Assembly: GCF_002211105.1 (NCBI RefSeq)
Contig: NZ_JPUA01000026.1
Span: 1 to 49,015, forward strand
Origin: Halomonas campaniensis
GTDB taxonomy: Bacteria > Pseudomonadota > Gammaproteobacteria > Pseudomonadales > Halomonadaceae
Reading direction: 5' to 3'
DNA length: 49,015 nt
How positions within the stretch are numbered: the first letter of the stretch is position 1; each line of letters starts with the position of its first letter. The notes under the pieces were generated by a model. That model saw only the letters and a list, made by a program, of their open reading frames with translations. It was not told where the DNA came from and made no database searches. Of the stretch, positions 1 through 8,242 are shown piece by piece. The translations under genes and the position numbers were made by a program.

Positions 1-78
1 GATGTCGTTCTCCTCACGGGCGAGGTGTTCAGCCAGTGTGCCGCCGACCTGGCCGGCGCCGAGAATAATAATTTTCAT
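1..78 (-). CDS. trkA: TrkA, Trk potassium uptake regulator (N-terminal fragment, cut by window edge)
   Basis: The minus strand begins with ATG at 78-76 and encodes 26 residues, MKIIILGAGQVGGTLAEHLA and onward, before the window ends. This is the classic TrkA start: a beta strand followed by the GxGxxG dinucleotide-binding loop of the first RCK/Rossmann domain. TrkA is the peripheral cytoplasmic NAD(H)/ATP-binding subunit that gates the TrkH/TrkI potassium channel subunits. It is transcribed away from kdpF, so positions 79-286 form a divergent promoter region. A trkH gene in the same orientation lies at 8242-9729, beyond the kdp operon. Only the N-terminus is visible, so intactness cannot be judged. 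Confidence 0.85.
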   Translation of the reverse strand, partial: MKIIILGAGQVGGTLAEHLAREENDI

Positions 79-187
79 TAGTCGTTAGGTCACTCCGGCG
101 ACATGTTAATGCAGATACTCACCTACCCAAGGGGAAACTGTCGAGGGTAGGGAGCTTCAGATCTCTACTTTTGGCCGACGAAAAAGG

Positions 188-211
188 CTTTTTTTACGTC
201 TTTTTGACGGC
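188..211 (+). promoter_or_regulatory. Candidate KdpE-binding T-tract upstream of kdpF
   Basis: A T-rich stretch (TTTTTTTACGTC at 189-200, then TTTTTGACGG) lies about 80 bp upstream of kdpF. It resembles the T-run plus TTTACA element bound by KdpE in front of E. coli kdpFABC, and it contains a TTGACG -35-like hexamer at 204-209. No convincing -10 box was found at standard spacing. The assignment rests on resemblance and position only. Confidence 0.35.
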
Positions 212-286
212 TAACGCCTTAAACGCCATCGAATTTTTACGCCTGCAATCTCTAAGCTCAAGGTGCCAATCAAAGGAGGCACTTTC

Positions 287-367
287 ATGAATATTGCATT
301 GCTAATTATCGCGACCGGCACAGCGGCGTATCTATTTTACGCACTTATCTGCCCCGAGCGTTTTTAG
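287..367 (+). CDS. kdpF: KdpF, small subunit of the Kdp potassium ATPase
   Basis: This 26-codon gene is preceded by a strong ribosome site (AAGGAGG, 273-279). It encodes one membrane helix followed by the KdpF end signature: MNIALLIIATGTAAYLFYAL, then ICPERF. The closing PERF motif and the single transmembrane span match KdpF proteins, which are about 29 residues. KdpF stabilises the KdpABC complex in the inner membrane. It begins the operon, and kdpA follows 9 bp downstream with its own GGAG site. Confidence 0.9.
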   Translation: MNIALLIIATGTAAYLFYALICPERF

Positions 368-376
368 GAGATTACC

Positions 377-2068
377 ATGAACGATATGATCGCTATTTAC
401 GCCCTCGTGGCTCTGCTTAGCGTACCACTGGGTATCTACATTGCCCATGCGCTAGGTGCCCAGCCGAACCGTCTCGACACGCTGTTTGGCGTGATTGAAA
501 AGCCTATCTACCGGTTGGCGGGCGTTAACAGTCAACATGCCATGACGTGGCAAGTGTACGCGTTAGCCATCCTGAAGCTGCATATGGGCTTGATACTGCT
601 GGCATGGCTAGTGTTTATGTGTCAGGGCCTACTGCCAATCAATCCGGACGGCATCCCCGGCATGGCTTGGGACACGGCGCTGCACACGGCGGTGTCCTTT
701 GCTACCAACACCAACCAGCAGCACTACTCTGGCCAAGCGCAGCTTTCGCATTTAAGCCAAACCTTCGCCATTGTCACGCTGCAGTTCTTAACCCCCGCCA
801 CGGGGCTCGCAGTGTTGGTCGCCATTGCCCGCACTTTATTAGTCGCTAAACCTGCCAAGGTGTTAAACGGCGTTGGCAACTACTACCACGACCTTACCCG
901 CACCCTGGTACGGGTTATGTTGCCACTGGCAGCGGTAGTCGCACTATTGCTCACATGGCAGGGCGTACCGGCCAGCTATCAGGCCGCCCACCAGGTAGAG
1001 ATGCTGGATCCCCAGGTGGAAGAAGTGCAGTCGATTCCCTTAGGCCCGGTGGCGTCCATGGTGGCGATCAAGCAGTTGGGTACCAACGGGGGTGGCTGGT
1101 ACGGGCCCAACTCAAGCGTGCCGCTTGAGAACCCCACGCCGCTGGCGAACGTTATCGAAACCGCTTCGCTGACGATTATCCCCGTGGCGCTGCTTATTGC
1201 GATTGCTCTGATCAGTGGCCGACGCCGACTAATGATGGGCATTGGCGCCGTAATGATCGCGTTCTCACTGATCTCCACCTCGGTGGTGGTCTATTCGGAA
1301 CGCATGCCAAATGCTGCCCTGGCCGAACTCTCCCAGCCGGGGGCCAATTTGGAAGGCAAAGAGCTGCGTTTTGGCACTGACCTTTCCGCTCTGTGGGGCA
1401 GTTGGACAACGCAAACCTCCAACGGCTCAGTCAACGCCATGCACGATAGCTTCAACCCCATGGGCGGCATGATGCTGCTGATGGATATGTTCGTGAACGT
1501 GACCTTCGGTGGCGTGGGCGTTGGGCTGATTGGCTTCTTTCTCTACCTGATGTTAGCGGCCTTTGTGGGCTCGTTGATGGTGGGCAGGGCGCCCGAGCTT
1601 TTTGGCAAACCGTTAGAAACCCGCGAGATGCGCTGGATTTCACTGGCGATTCTGGCTCAGCCGCTGGTCATCCTGGGGTTGAGTGCGCTGACCGTAGCGA
1701 TGCCAAACGCTGCCGCCAACTCAAACCCAGGGTTCCATGGCTTATCCCAAGTGCTTTACGAATTTACCTCCGCGTTTGCCAATAACGGCTCTGGTTTTGA
1801 AGGGCTGGGTGATGACACTCCATGGTGGAATATCGCCTGCGTGGTCGCCCTGTTGATTGGCCGCTTCTTACCCATGCTAGTGCCATTAGCGGTAGCCGGC
1901 TGGTTGGCCGCTAAGCGCACGGCACCGGCGGGGCGTGGAACCCTACCTATGGATAGCCCCGCCTTTATGGGCTTAACCGCAGGGGTGATTGTGATCGTCA
2001 ACCTGCTTGGCTTCTTACCGGCGTTAGTGCTTGGCCCGATTGCAGAATCCGTCGTGCAAGGCTTCTAG
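377..2068 (+). CDS. kdpA: KdpA, potassium-binding channel-like subunit of Kdp ATPase
   Basis: The 563-residue polytopic inner-membrane protein has the usual length for KdpA, about 557. It belongs to the superfamily of K+ transporters and shows four selectivity-filter loops: TNTNQQ (about 110-115), NGGGWYG (about 237-243), GGVGVG (about 378-383) and NNGSGFEG (about 469-476). These loops bind and select K+ in the high-affinity, ATP-driven Kdp pump. The start ATG follows TAGGAG, which overlaps the kdpF stop codon. kdpB follows 10 bp after the stop. All landmarks look intact. Together with KdpB, KdpC and KdpF it should give micromolar-affinity K+ uptake during K+ limitation or osmotic stress. Confidence 0.97.
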   Translation: MNDMIAIYALVALLSVPLGIYIAHALGAQPNRLDTLFGVIEKPIYRLAGVNSQHAMTWQVYALAILKLHMGLILLAWLVFMCQGLLPINPDGIPGMAWDTALHTAVSFATNTNQQHYSGQAQLSHLSQTFAIVTLQFLTPATGLAVLVAIARTLLVAKPAKVLNGVGNYYHDLTRTLVRVMLPLAAVVALLLTWQGVPASYQAAHQVEMLDPQVEEVQSIPLGPVASMVAIKQLGTNGGGWYGPNSSVPLENPTPLANVIETASLTIIPVALLIAIALISGRRRLMMGIGAVMIAFSLISTSVVVYSERMPNAALAELSQPGANLEGKELRFGTDLSALWGSWTTQTSNGSVNAMHDSFNPMGGMMLLMDMFVNVTFGGVGVGLIGFFLYLMLAAFVGSLMVGRAPELFGKPLETREMRWISLAILAQPLVILGLSALTVAMPNAAANSNPGFHGLSQVLYEFTSAFANNGSGFEGLGDDTPWWNIACVVALLIGRFLPMLVPLAVAGWLAAKRTAPAGRGTLPMDSPAFMGLTAGVIVIVNLLGFLPALVLGPIAESVVQGF

Positions 2069-2078
2069 GAGAAAAGAG

Positions 2079-4115
2079 ATGTCACATACAGAGCTTGCTA
2101 AACAGCCGCGTCGTTCGCTGCCCATTGGCCAGGTCGTCGCCGGCGCGGTAAAAGGGCTTGCGCCCCATCTACTGGCGCGCAATCCGGTTATGGCAGTGGT
2201 CGCCATTGGTACCGTGGTGTGTTTCGGGCTAACGCCGGTTGCCTTCGCTCAGGGCGAAAACGGCGGCTTTGCGCTCACCATTGCGCTACTGCTGCTCGCC
2301 ACCGTGCTGTTTGCCACCGGTGCGGAGTCACTGGCGGAGTCCCGGGGTAAGGCCCATGCAGGAGCGCTGCGCAAAACCAAAGGGGAGCTCAAGGCGGCTA
2401 AGCTAAACGCTGACGGCACCACCAGCGCCGTGACCGCCGACTCGTTGCGTAAAGGCGACCGAGTGAAGGTGGTGGCAGGTGAGCTGATTCCGGCAGATGG
2501 CGATATCGTCGAGGGTGCGGCGTCTATCAATGAGTCGGCGGTAACCGGTGAGTCCGCGCCGGTGCTGCGTGAAGCGGGCACTGATAACAGCGGCGTCAGC
2601 GCGGGCACCAAAGTGCTCTCGGATCAGCTGATTATTGAAGTCAGCGCCAACCCCGGTGAGTCCCTGCTGGATCGCATGATTGCCTTGGTAGAGGGCGCCA
2701 GCCGTCAGAAAACGCCTTCCGAGCTGGCGCTGTCGGTGCTGCTGGCGATGCTGACCCTGGTCTTTCTGATTGTGGTGGTGACGCTGGTGCCCATGGCCGC
2801 TTTCGTAGGAGTAGAAACCTCGACGGTCATGCTGGTAGCGCTACTGGTGTGCTTGATCCCCACCACTATTGGCGGTCTTTTACCCGCCATTGGCATTGCC
2901 GGTATGGAGCGCGCCATGCGGGCCAACCTGGTCGCCAAGTCAGGCAAGGCGGTGGAGATTGCTGGCAGCATCGATACGCTGTTGCTGGATAAAACCGGCA
3001 CCATTACCCTGGGCGACCGCCGCGCGACGGAGTTCGCCCCCTGTCAGCAGGTGTCGCGGGACAAGGTACGCGACGCGGCGTTCCTGACCTCCCTGGAAGA
3101 CCCCACGCCGGAAGGCCGCTCGATTGTGGCGCTCGCCACCGAGCAGGGGGTGGATGTGCAGCTCAGTGAAGAAGCGGATGGCGCAACCTTTGAAGCCTTC
3201 AGTGCTGAAACCCGACTTTCGGGGGTGGATCTAACCAGCGGTAAAAAGCTACGGAAAGGTGCCCCCAATGCCATCGCCGAGTGGGTAAGGACGCAGGGCG
3301 GCGATATCCCCAGCGACTATAACCAGGTCATTGAGCGTATATCTCGGGATGGTGCCACCCCCATTGCGGTGGCGGAAGATAAGCAAGTCTTGGGCGTAGT
3401 AGCACTGTCTGACGTGATCAAAAGCGGCATCGCGGAGAAGTTTGCCGAGCTGCGTGCCATGGGTATCAAAACGGTGATGATCACCGGTGACAACCCGATT
3501 ACCGCTTCGGCGATAGCCGCCACGGCTGGGGTCGACGACTACATTGCTGAGGCCACGCCTGAGCGTAAGCTGGCGCTGATTCGCGAAGAGCAGGCCAGTG
3601 GCCGACTGGTGGCCATGGTGGGTGACGGTACCAATGACGCTCCGGCGCTGGCCCAGGCTGACCTTGGTCTGGCCATGAATTCCGGCACCCAAGCCGCCCG
3701 CGAAGCGGCCAATATGGTCGATCTGGACTCCGATCCCGGCAAGCTAATCAGCGCGGTGGAAATTGGTAAACAGCTGCTGGTGACACGAGGCGCACTGACC
3801 ACGTTCTCTTTGGCGAACGATGTCGCTAAGTACTTCGTGATTTTACCGGCACTTTTTGCGGCAAGTTTCCCGGCGCTGGGCGTGCTGGATGTAATGAACC
3901 TGCATTCACCCACTACGGCGGTGCTGGCAGCCGTGCTATTCAATGCGCTGATTATCCCTGCATTGATTCCCTTTGCGCTGCGTGGCGTGTCCGTAAAGGC
4001 CGCTTCGGCGACGGTACTATTGCGCCGCAATCTGCTGATCTACGGTCTTGGTGGTCTGCTACTACCGTTCCCTGCCATCAAGCTGTTCGACATGCTGATT
4101 GCGCTGTTTATCTAG
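2079..4115 (+). CDS. kdpB: KdpB, P-type ATPase catalytic subunit of Kdp
   Basis: The protein has 678 residues when started at ATG 2079, which has GGAG at 2068-2071. An upstream in-frame ATG at 2031 lies inside kdpA and has no good ribosome site. Landmarks of a type IA P-type ATPase are present: TGES of the actuator domain (156-159), DKTGT with the phosphorylated aspartate at residue 304, the MITGDNPITA segment, and MVGDGTNDAPAL in the hinge. It hydrolyses ATP to drive K+ through KdpA in the inner membrane. It ends 10 bp before kdpC. The length is close to E. coli KdpB (682), and nothing is missing. Confidence 0.97.
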   Translation: MSHTELAKQPRRSLPIGQVVAGAVKGLAPHLLARNPVMAVVAIGTVVCFGLTPVAFAQGENGGFALTIALLLLATVLFATGAESLAESRGKAHAGALRKTKGELKAAKLNADGTTSAVTADSLRKGDRVKVVAGELIPADGDIVEGAASINESAVTGESAPVLREAGTDNSGVSAGTKVLSDQLIIEVSANPGESLLDRMIALVEGASRQKTPSELALSVLLAMLTLVFLIVVVTLVPMAAFVGVETSTVMLVALLVCLIPTTIGGLLPAIGIAGMERAMRANLVAKSGKAVEIAGSIDTLLLDKTGTITLGDRRATEFAPCQQVSRDKVRDAAFLTSLEDPTPEGRSIVALATEQGVDVQLSEEADGATFEAFSAETRLSGVDLTSGKKLRKGAPNAIAEWVRTQGGDIPSDYNQVIERISRDGATPIAVAEDKQVLGVVALSDVIKSGIAEKFAELRAMGIKTVMITGDNPITASAIAATAGVDDYIAEATPERKLALIREEQASGRLVAMVGDGTNDAPALAQADLGLAMNSGTQAAREAANMVDLDSDPGKLISAVEIGKQLLVTRGALTTFSLANDVAKYFVILPALFAASFPALGVLDVMNLHSPTTAVLAAVLFNALIIPALIPFALRGVSVKAASATVLLRRNLLIYGLGGLLLPFPAIKLFDMLIALFI

Positions 4116-4125
4116 GAGAAGCGTC

Positions 4126-4791
4126 ATGAATATAGGTATTAAAGATCCCGCGGCGATTAATGACGAAGAACAGCAGGCACCAACGTTTGAGGCAAAAGCC
4201 ACTTGGGGCAGTGCGCTGCGTTTTATGGTGGTGATGGCCGTTCTGCTTGGGCTGGTGTACCCCTTAGCGACGACAACGGTCGGTGGCTGGTTGTTTCCTG
4301 AGCAGGCGCAAGGCAGCTTGGTTCGTGACGCCGATGGTCGGGTAGTGGGTTCAAGCCTGGTGTCGCAAACCTTCGTCAGCGATGAATACTTTATCGGTCG
4401 CCCGTCAGCGGCGGGCAACGATGCGGGTGGAGTTTCTGGCTCTAACCTGGCACCTAGCAATGAAGCGCTTCGTGAGCGTGCCCAGGCCGATGCCCAGTCG
4501 ATTGCCCAGCGAGAAGGCGTCAGGGTCGATCAAATCCCGGTTGATCTGATCACCGCTTCGGGTTCCGGGGTTGACCCGCATATCTCGTTACCAGCCGCTG
4601 AATTACAGGTTGCAAGGGTAGCGCAGGCGCGTGAAATCGACGAAGCTAGCGTCACTGAGCTGATCGGCCAAGCGCTTGAAAACACGGGCTGGCTGGGGTC
4701 GCCAGTGGTCAACGTATTGCAGTTGAATGTGAGTTTGGATGAGCGTTTTCCCGTCGCCACCACCACATCGTCCGTCCCCCCTGTGGAGTAG
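4126..4791 (+). CDS. kdpC: KdpC, Kdp ATPase accessory subunit
   Basis: The 221-residue protein starts at ATG 4126, and GGAGAAG precedes it. It has a short cytoplasmic N-terminus, one membrane helix (around residues 25-50, RFMVVMAVLLGLVYPLATTT) and a soluble domain carrying the family motifs SQTFVSDEYFIGRPSA, SGSNLAPSN and PVDLITASGSGVDPHIS. KdpC stabilises KdpB and increases its apparent ATP affinity. It is slightly longer than E. coli KdpC (190) because of an extended N-terminal tail. kdpD begins 4 bp after its stop, so pump and sensor genes are likely co-transcribed. Confidence 0.95.
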   Translation: MNIGIKDPAAINDEEQQAPTFEAKATWGSALRFMVVMAVLLGLVYPLATTTVGGWLFPEQAQGSLVRDADGRVVGSSLVSQTFVSDEYFIGRPSAAGNDAGGVSGSNLAPSNEALRERAQADAQSIAQREGVRVDQIPVDLITASGSGVDPHISLPAAELQVARVAQAREIDEASVTELIGQALENTGWLGSPVVNVLQLNVSLDERFPVATTTSSVPPVE

Positions 4792-4795
4792 CTAA

Positions 4796-7492
4796 ATGTA
4801 TTCAGCGGATCAGCGACCCGATCCCAATGCATTGCTAAAAGCCGCGCGCCGAGAGGCGCGCGGCTGTTTGCGTGTTTTTTTGGGAGCCGCCCCCGGCGTA
4901 GGCAAAACTTACACCATGCTTCGCACGGCCCGGGAGCGGGCAGAAGAGGGTGACGATATCGTAATTGGCGTGGTGGAGTCCCACGGGCGCGCCGATACCG
5001 AAGCCTTCTGCGAGGGGCTGTCGCGTGTTCCGCTGGCGCCTTTACAGCACCATGGCCGAACGTTTTACGAATTCGATATTGATGCGGCCCTAGAGCGGAA
5101 GCCCACCATTCTGCTGGTAGACGAGTTGGCCCATCGCAATATCCCCGGCAGCCGACATCCACGGCGTTATCAGGATATCGAAGAGTTGCTGGATGCGGGG
5201 ATTGATGTCTGGACAACGGTGAACGTCCAGCATTTGGAAAGCCTTAACGACGATGTGGCCCGGATTACCGGCATACGCATGCGCGAAACCGTTCCCGATA
5301 CGTTGTTGGAGCGCGCTCGGGATGTGTCGCTGGTGGATTTAACCCCGGAGGAGCTGCTCGAACGCTTAAGACGCGGCAAGGTATATATCCCGGAACAGGC
5401 ACGCGCCGCCATGGAGGGCTACTTTAATGAGTCGAACCTCAATGCGTTGCGCGAGCTGGCGATTCAAACCATGGCCGAGCGGGTGGATGCCGATGTAAAA
5501 GTGGCCATGGATGCCAGCGGCAGAGCAGGCCCTTGGCCGGTAAGGCCGCACCTGCTGGTGGTCGTTAACGGGAGTGAAGACGATGTGTCCCTCGTGCGCG
5601 CAGCCCACCGAATGGCCGAGAGGCGTCTGGCCGTATGGCGGGCGGTCTATGTAGATAAAGGTGTCGCCTCGCCCGAGCAGCAGCTAACGGTTGAGAAAAT
5701 ATTTAGCCTGGTGACCCGCCTGGGAGGCGATTCACTTCGCTTGCAGGGGCATAGCCAGCTAGGTGAAGTGATCAACTACGCCCGCTCGATTAATGCCACC
5801 ACGATTATGGTGGGCCGCGACGGCAAGCGCCGCTGGTGGCCGTGGTTGCGGTTGCGGCCGCGGCCGCTTGCCCAACGCTTGATCGCGCATACCGATGTCT
5901 TTGATATCGTGGTAGTAGCGCAGGGGAGCGTGAAGCAAGGTAGGCGTAAGCGGCAGCCTGGCTGGAGAGTGCGTCCACCTCAACTACTCGCTACCAGCTT
6001 GGCGGTGATGGCCTCATTGGGAATCGCCCACCTGCTAGAACCCTGGCTGGAGCTTGCTAATCTGTCGCTGGTGTTTTTAGCCGCCGTGCTGTTCAGCGCT
6101 ATCTGGGCGGGCACCGCTATGGCCATGTTGAGTGCCGTGGTGGGCTTTTTGGTGTTTAACTTCTTCTTTACAGAGCCGCGTTTGACCTTTGCCATGGTGG
6201 AGCGGGGGCAACTACTGACGGTGGTGTTCTTCTTTTTGGTAGCGCTAGTGGTGGGGCAATTGGCGGGCCGTGGACGCCAGCGTTTAGTCGCACTGCGGGC
6301 CAGCCGCGACCAGACCCAGCTTCTGTTGCGCTACGCCGAGCAGCTTTCCACCGCCACCGACAGTGCCAGCGCCGCTAAAGTGGGTGTCGATACGCTGGTG
6401 CAGTGTTTTGAAGTCCCCGTTATCTTTATTGAAACGGCGGAAAGCGCTAGCGAGGTGCAAGTGGTCTACGCGCTACCGGATGCCGAGCGTTTGGATATGA
6501 CCGCCAAGCAGGCAGCGGTATGGAGTTGGCAGCACCAAAAACCGAGCGGTCGGGGCACTCAAACGTTGAGCCAGCAGGCGTGGCGCTTACTTCCGCTGGC
6601 GGTGCATGGCGAAAAAGTGGGGATGCTGGCGCTCAAACTGTCGGCAAGCCCAAAGGCGCTCAACCATGAGCGTGAGTCGCTAATTGACACCCTGGTGCGG
6701 CAACTCAGTATGGCCCTGGAGCGCACGCGTTTGGTGGCCGAATTGAATACAACGCGTGTGTCCGAGGAGAACGAGCGCTTACGCTCGGCGTTGCTCTCGT
6801 CGGTTTCTCATGACTTGCGCACGCCGCTGTCATCTATCATTGGCGCCACCAGCTCACTAATTGAGCTAAAACCCCAGCTCAGTGAAGACGATCAGCGCGA
6901 GCTGCTAGACGGTATCTTATCCGAGAGCGAGCGGCTCAACCGCTATATTCAAAACCTGCTCGATATGACGCGGCTGGGGCACGGCACGCTGAAAATAGAG
7001 CGTGACTGGGTGTCGTTTGACGACGTCATCAACTCAGCGCTGAAGCGACTGGGGCAATCGCTAAAACACGTCGTGGTGCGCAAACAGTGGCCCACCACGC
7101 TGCCGTTGTTGTACGTTCATCCCGCGCTGGTGGAGCAGGCGCTGGTTAACGTGCTGGATAACGCCCAGCGCTTCTCTCCGCCAGGCGGCGAGCTGCTGAT
7201 CAAGGCCCACCTTAATGAAGGTGATCCAGCCACCTTGGTAATCACCATTGAAGACCAAGGCCCAGGGATTTCCCCCGAGCTGCGCGAGCAGGTATTTGAT
7301 ATGTTTTACAGCGGCGGCGACGGCGACCGCAGTGCCCATGGCAGTGGCCTCGGTTTGGCCATTTGTCGTGGCATGATTGGCGCCCATGGCGGCACGATTA
7401 ATGCTGACACCGGCGAAAGCGGACGGGGCACAGCGATTATTATTACCCTGCCACTGTTGGGCGCAGATATTAGGAGTGTTGATGAAGAGTGA
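4796..7492 (+). CDS. kdpD: KdpD, potassium/turgor sensor histidine kinase
   Basis: This is an 898-residue sensor kinase with the full KdpD layout. It has an N-terminal KdpD domain with a Walker A loop (GAAPGVGKT, 30-38), a universal-stress-like domain, four membrane helices around residues 400-490, a GAF-like segment, a HisKA box SSVSHDLRTP with phospho-acceptor His672, and an HATPase domain (NVLDNAQRFSPPGG, DQGPGIS, GSGLGLAIC). It autophosphorylates under low K+ or osmotic stress and passes phosphate to KdpE. The gene lies 4 bp after kdpC, and its 3' end overlaps kdpE by 11 bp, suggesting coupled translation. Confidence 0.96.
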   Translation: MYSADQRPDPNALLKAARREARGCLRVFLGAAPGVGKTYTMLRTARERAEEGDDIVIGVVESHGRADTEAFCEGLSRVPLAPLQHHGRTFYEFDIDAALERKPTILLVDELAHRNIPGSRHPRRYQDIEELLDAGIDVWTTVNVQHLESLNDDVARITGIRMRETVPDTLLERARDVSLVDLTPEELLERLRRGKVYIPEQARAAMEGYFNESNLNALRELAIQTMAERVDADVKVAMDASGRAGPWPVRPHLLVVVNGSEDDVSLVRAAHRMAERRLAVWRAVYVDKGVASPEQQLTVEKIFSLVTRLGGDSLRLQGHSQLGEVINYARSINATTIMVGRDGKRRWWPWLRLRPRPLAQRLIAHTDVFDIVVVAQGSVKQGRRKRQPGWRVRPPQLLATSLAVMASLGIAHLLEPWLELANLSLVFLAAVLFSAIWAGTAMAMLSAVVGFLVFNFFFTEPRLTFAMVERGQLLTVVFFFLVALVVGQLAGRGRQRLVALRASRDQTQLLLRYAEQLSTATDSASAAKVGVDTLVQCFEVPVIFIETAESASEVQVVYALPDAERLDMTAKQAAVWSWQHQKPSGRGTQTLSQQAWRLLPLAVHGEKVGMLALKLSASPKALNHERESLIDTLVRQLSMALERTRLVAELNTTRVSEENERLRSALLSSVSHDLRTPLSSIIGATSSLIELKPQLSEDDQRELLDGILSESERLNRYIQNLLDMTRLGHGTLKIERDWVSFDDVINSALKRLGQSLKHVVVRKQWPTTLPLLYVHPALVEQALVNVLDNAQRFSPPGGELLIKAHLNEGDPATLVITIEDQGPGISPELREQVFDMFYSGGDGDRSAHGSGLGLAICRGMIGAHGGTINADTGESGRGTAIIITLPLLGADIRSVDEE

Positions 7493-8207
7493 AGGCAGTG
7501 GGCGCATTCTGATTGTTGACGACGAACAGCAAATACGCCGTTTTCTTCGTATCAGCCTAGCCTCTCAAGGCTACGCTGTGCTGGAGGCAGAGAACGGTGA
7601 GCAAGCCTTGGCAGCGGTATATACCCAAGCGCCCGACGTGGTGCTGCTTGATTTAGGCCTACCCGATATGGATGGCCACGAGGTGCTGCAGGGCATCCGT
7701 GAGCACAGCGCTGTGCCGGTAATTGTCGTATCCGTGCGGGATAGGGAGGAGGAGAAAGTCTTATCGCTGGATAACGGCGCCAATGATTACGTTACTAAAC
7801 CCTTCGGCATCCAAGAACTGCTTGCTCGCATTAGGGCCGTACAGCGTCAGTCGCAGCAAGCGAGGGGAGAGGTGGCCGCTAGCTACTATGTTAGCCAGGG
7901 ACTGGTGATCGATCTTGAGTTAAGGCAGGTTTCTCTGCACGAGGTACGTGTGCATTTGACCCGCAAAGAGTTCGCCGTGCTGGCCCGTCTTTGCCGCTAT
8001 GCCGGGCGCGTTGTCACCCAGACCCAGTTGCTTAAAGAAGTATGGGGGCCGACCCATGTAGACGACACCCATTACCTGCGTATTGTGGTCAGCCGCCTGC
8101 GCCAAAAGCTCGGCGATGACCCCCAAACACCCGTACTGCTACAAACAGAAGCCGGGGTCGGCTATCGGCTGTTGGTAGAGCCAGCTCAGCGACCCGCAAC
8201 GTCCTAG
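7482..8207 (+). CDS. kdpE: KdpE, OmpR-family response regulator
   Basis: The 241-residue regulator starts at ATG 7482, with TAGGAG at 7471-7476 inside the end of kdpD. The receiver domain has the acidic pair in ILIVDDEQ, the phosphorylated Asp57 in VVLLDLGLPDMDG and the conserved lysine in VTKPF. The C-terminal winged helix carries LTRKEFAVLARL and HYLRIVVSRLRQKLGDDP, typical of OmpR/PhoB DNA-binding domains. It is expected to activate kdpFABC. It is the last gene of the operon, and the convergent trkH gene ends 34 bp downstream. Confidence 0.95.
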   Translation: MKSEGSGRILIVDDEQQIRRFLRISLASQGYAVLEAENGEQALAAVYTQAPDVVLLDLGLPDMDGHEVLQGIREHSAVPVIVVSVRDREEEKVLSLDNGANDYVTKPFGIQELLARIRAVQRQSQQARGEVAASYYVSQGLVIDLELRQVSLHEVRVHLTRKEFAVLARLCRYAGRVVTQTQLLKEVWGPTHVDDTHYLRIVVSRLRQKLGDDPQTPVLLQTEAGVGYRLLVEPAQRPATS

Positions 8208-8242
8208 GTACCTGGAAAAAAACAATAGGTGCCTGAAAAAAC
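8205..8242. repeat. Imperfect direct repeat between kdpE and trkH
   Basis: Two tandem copies of the pattern TAGGTRCCTGRAAAAAA lie at 8205-8222 and 8226-8242. They fill the short gap between the convergent kdpE and trkH genes and include both stop codons. No hairpin terminator is evident in this gap. The function is unknown, and a small local duplication is the simplest reading. Confidence 0.6.

Noticed and set aside
4530..5216. 228-codon minus-strand frame over kdpC/kdpD
   Set aside because: It is a shadow of two well-supported genes in GC-rich sequence, with arginine/proline-rich, non-family translation.
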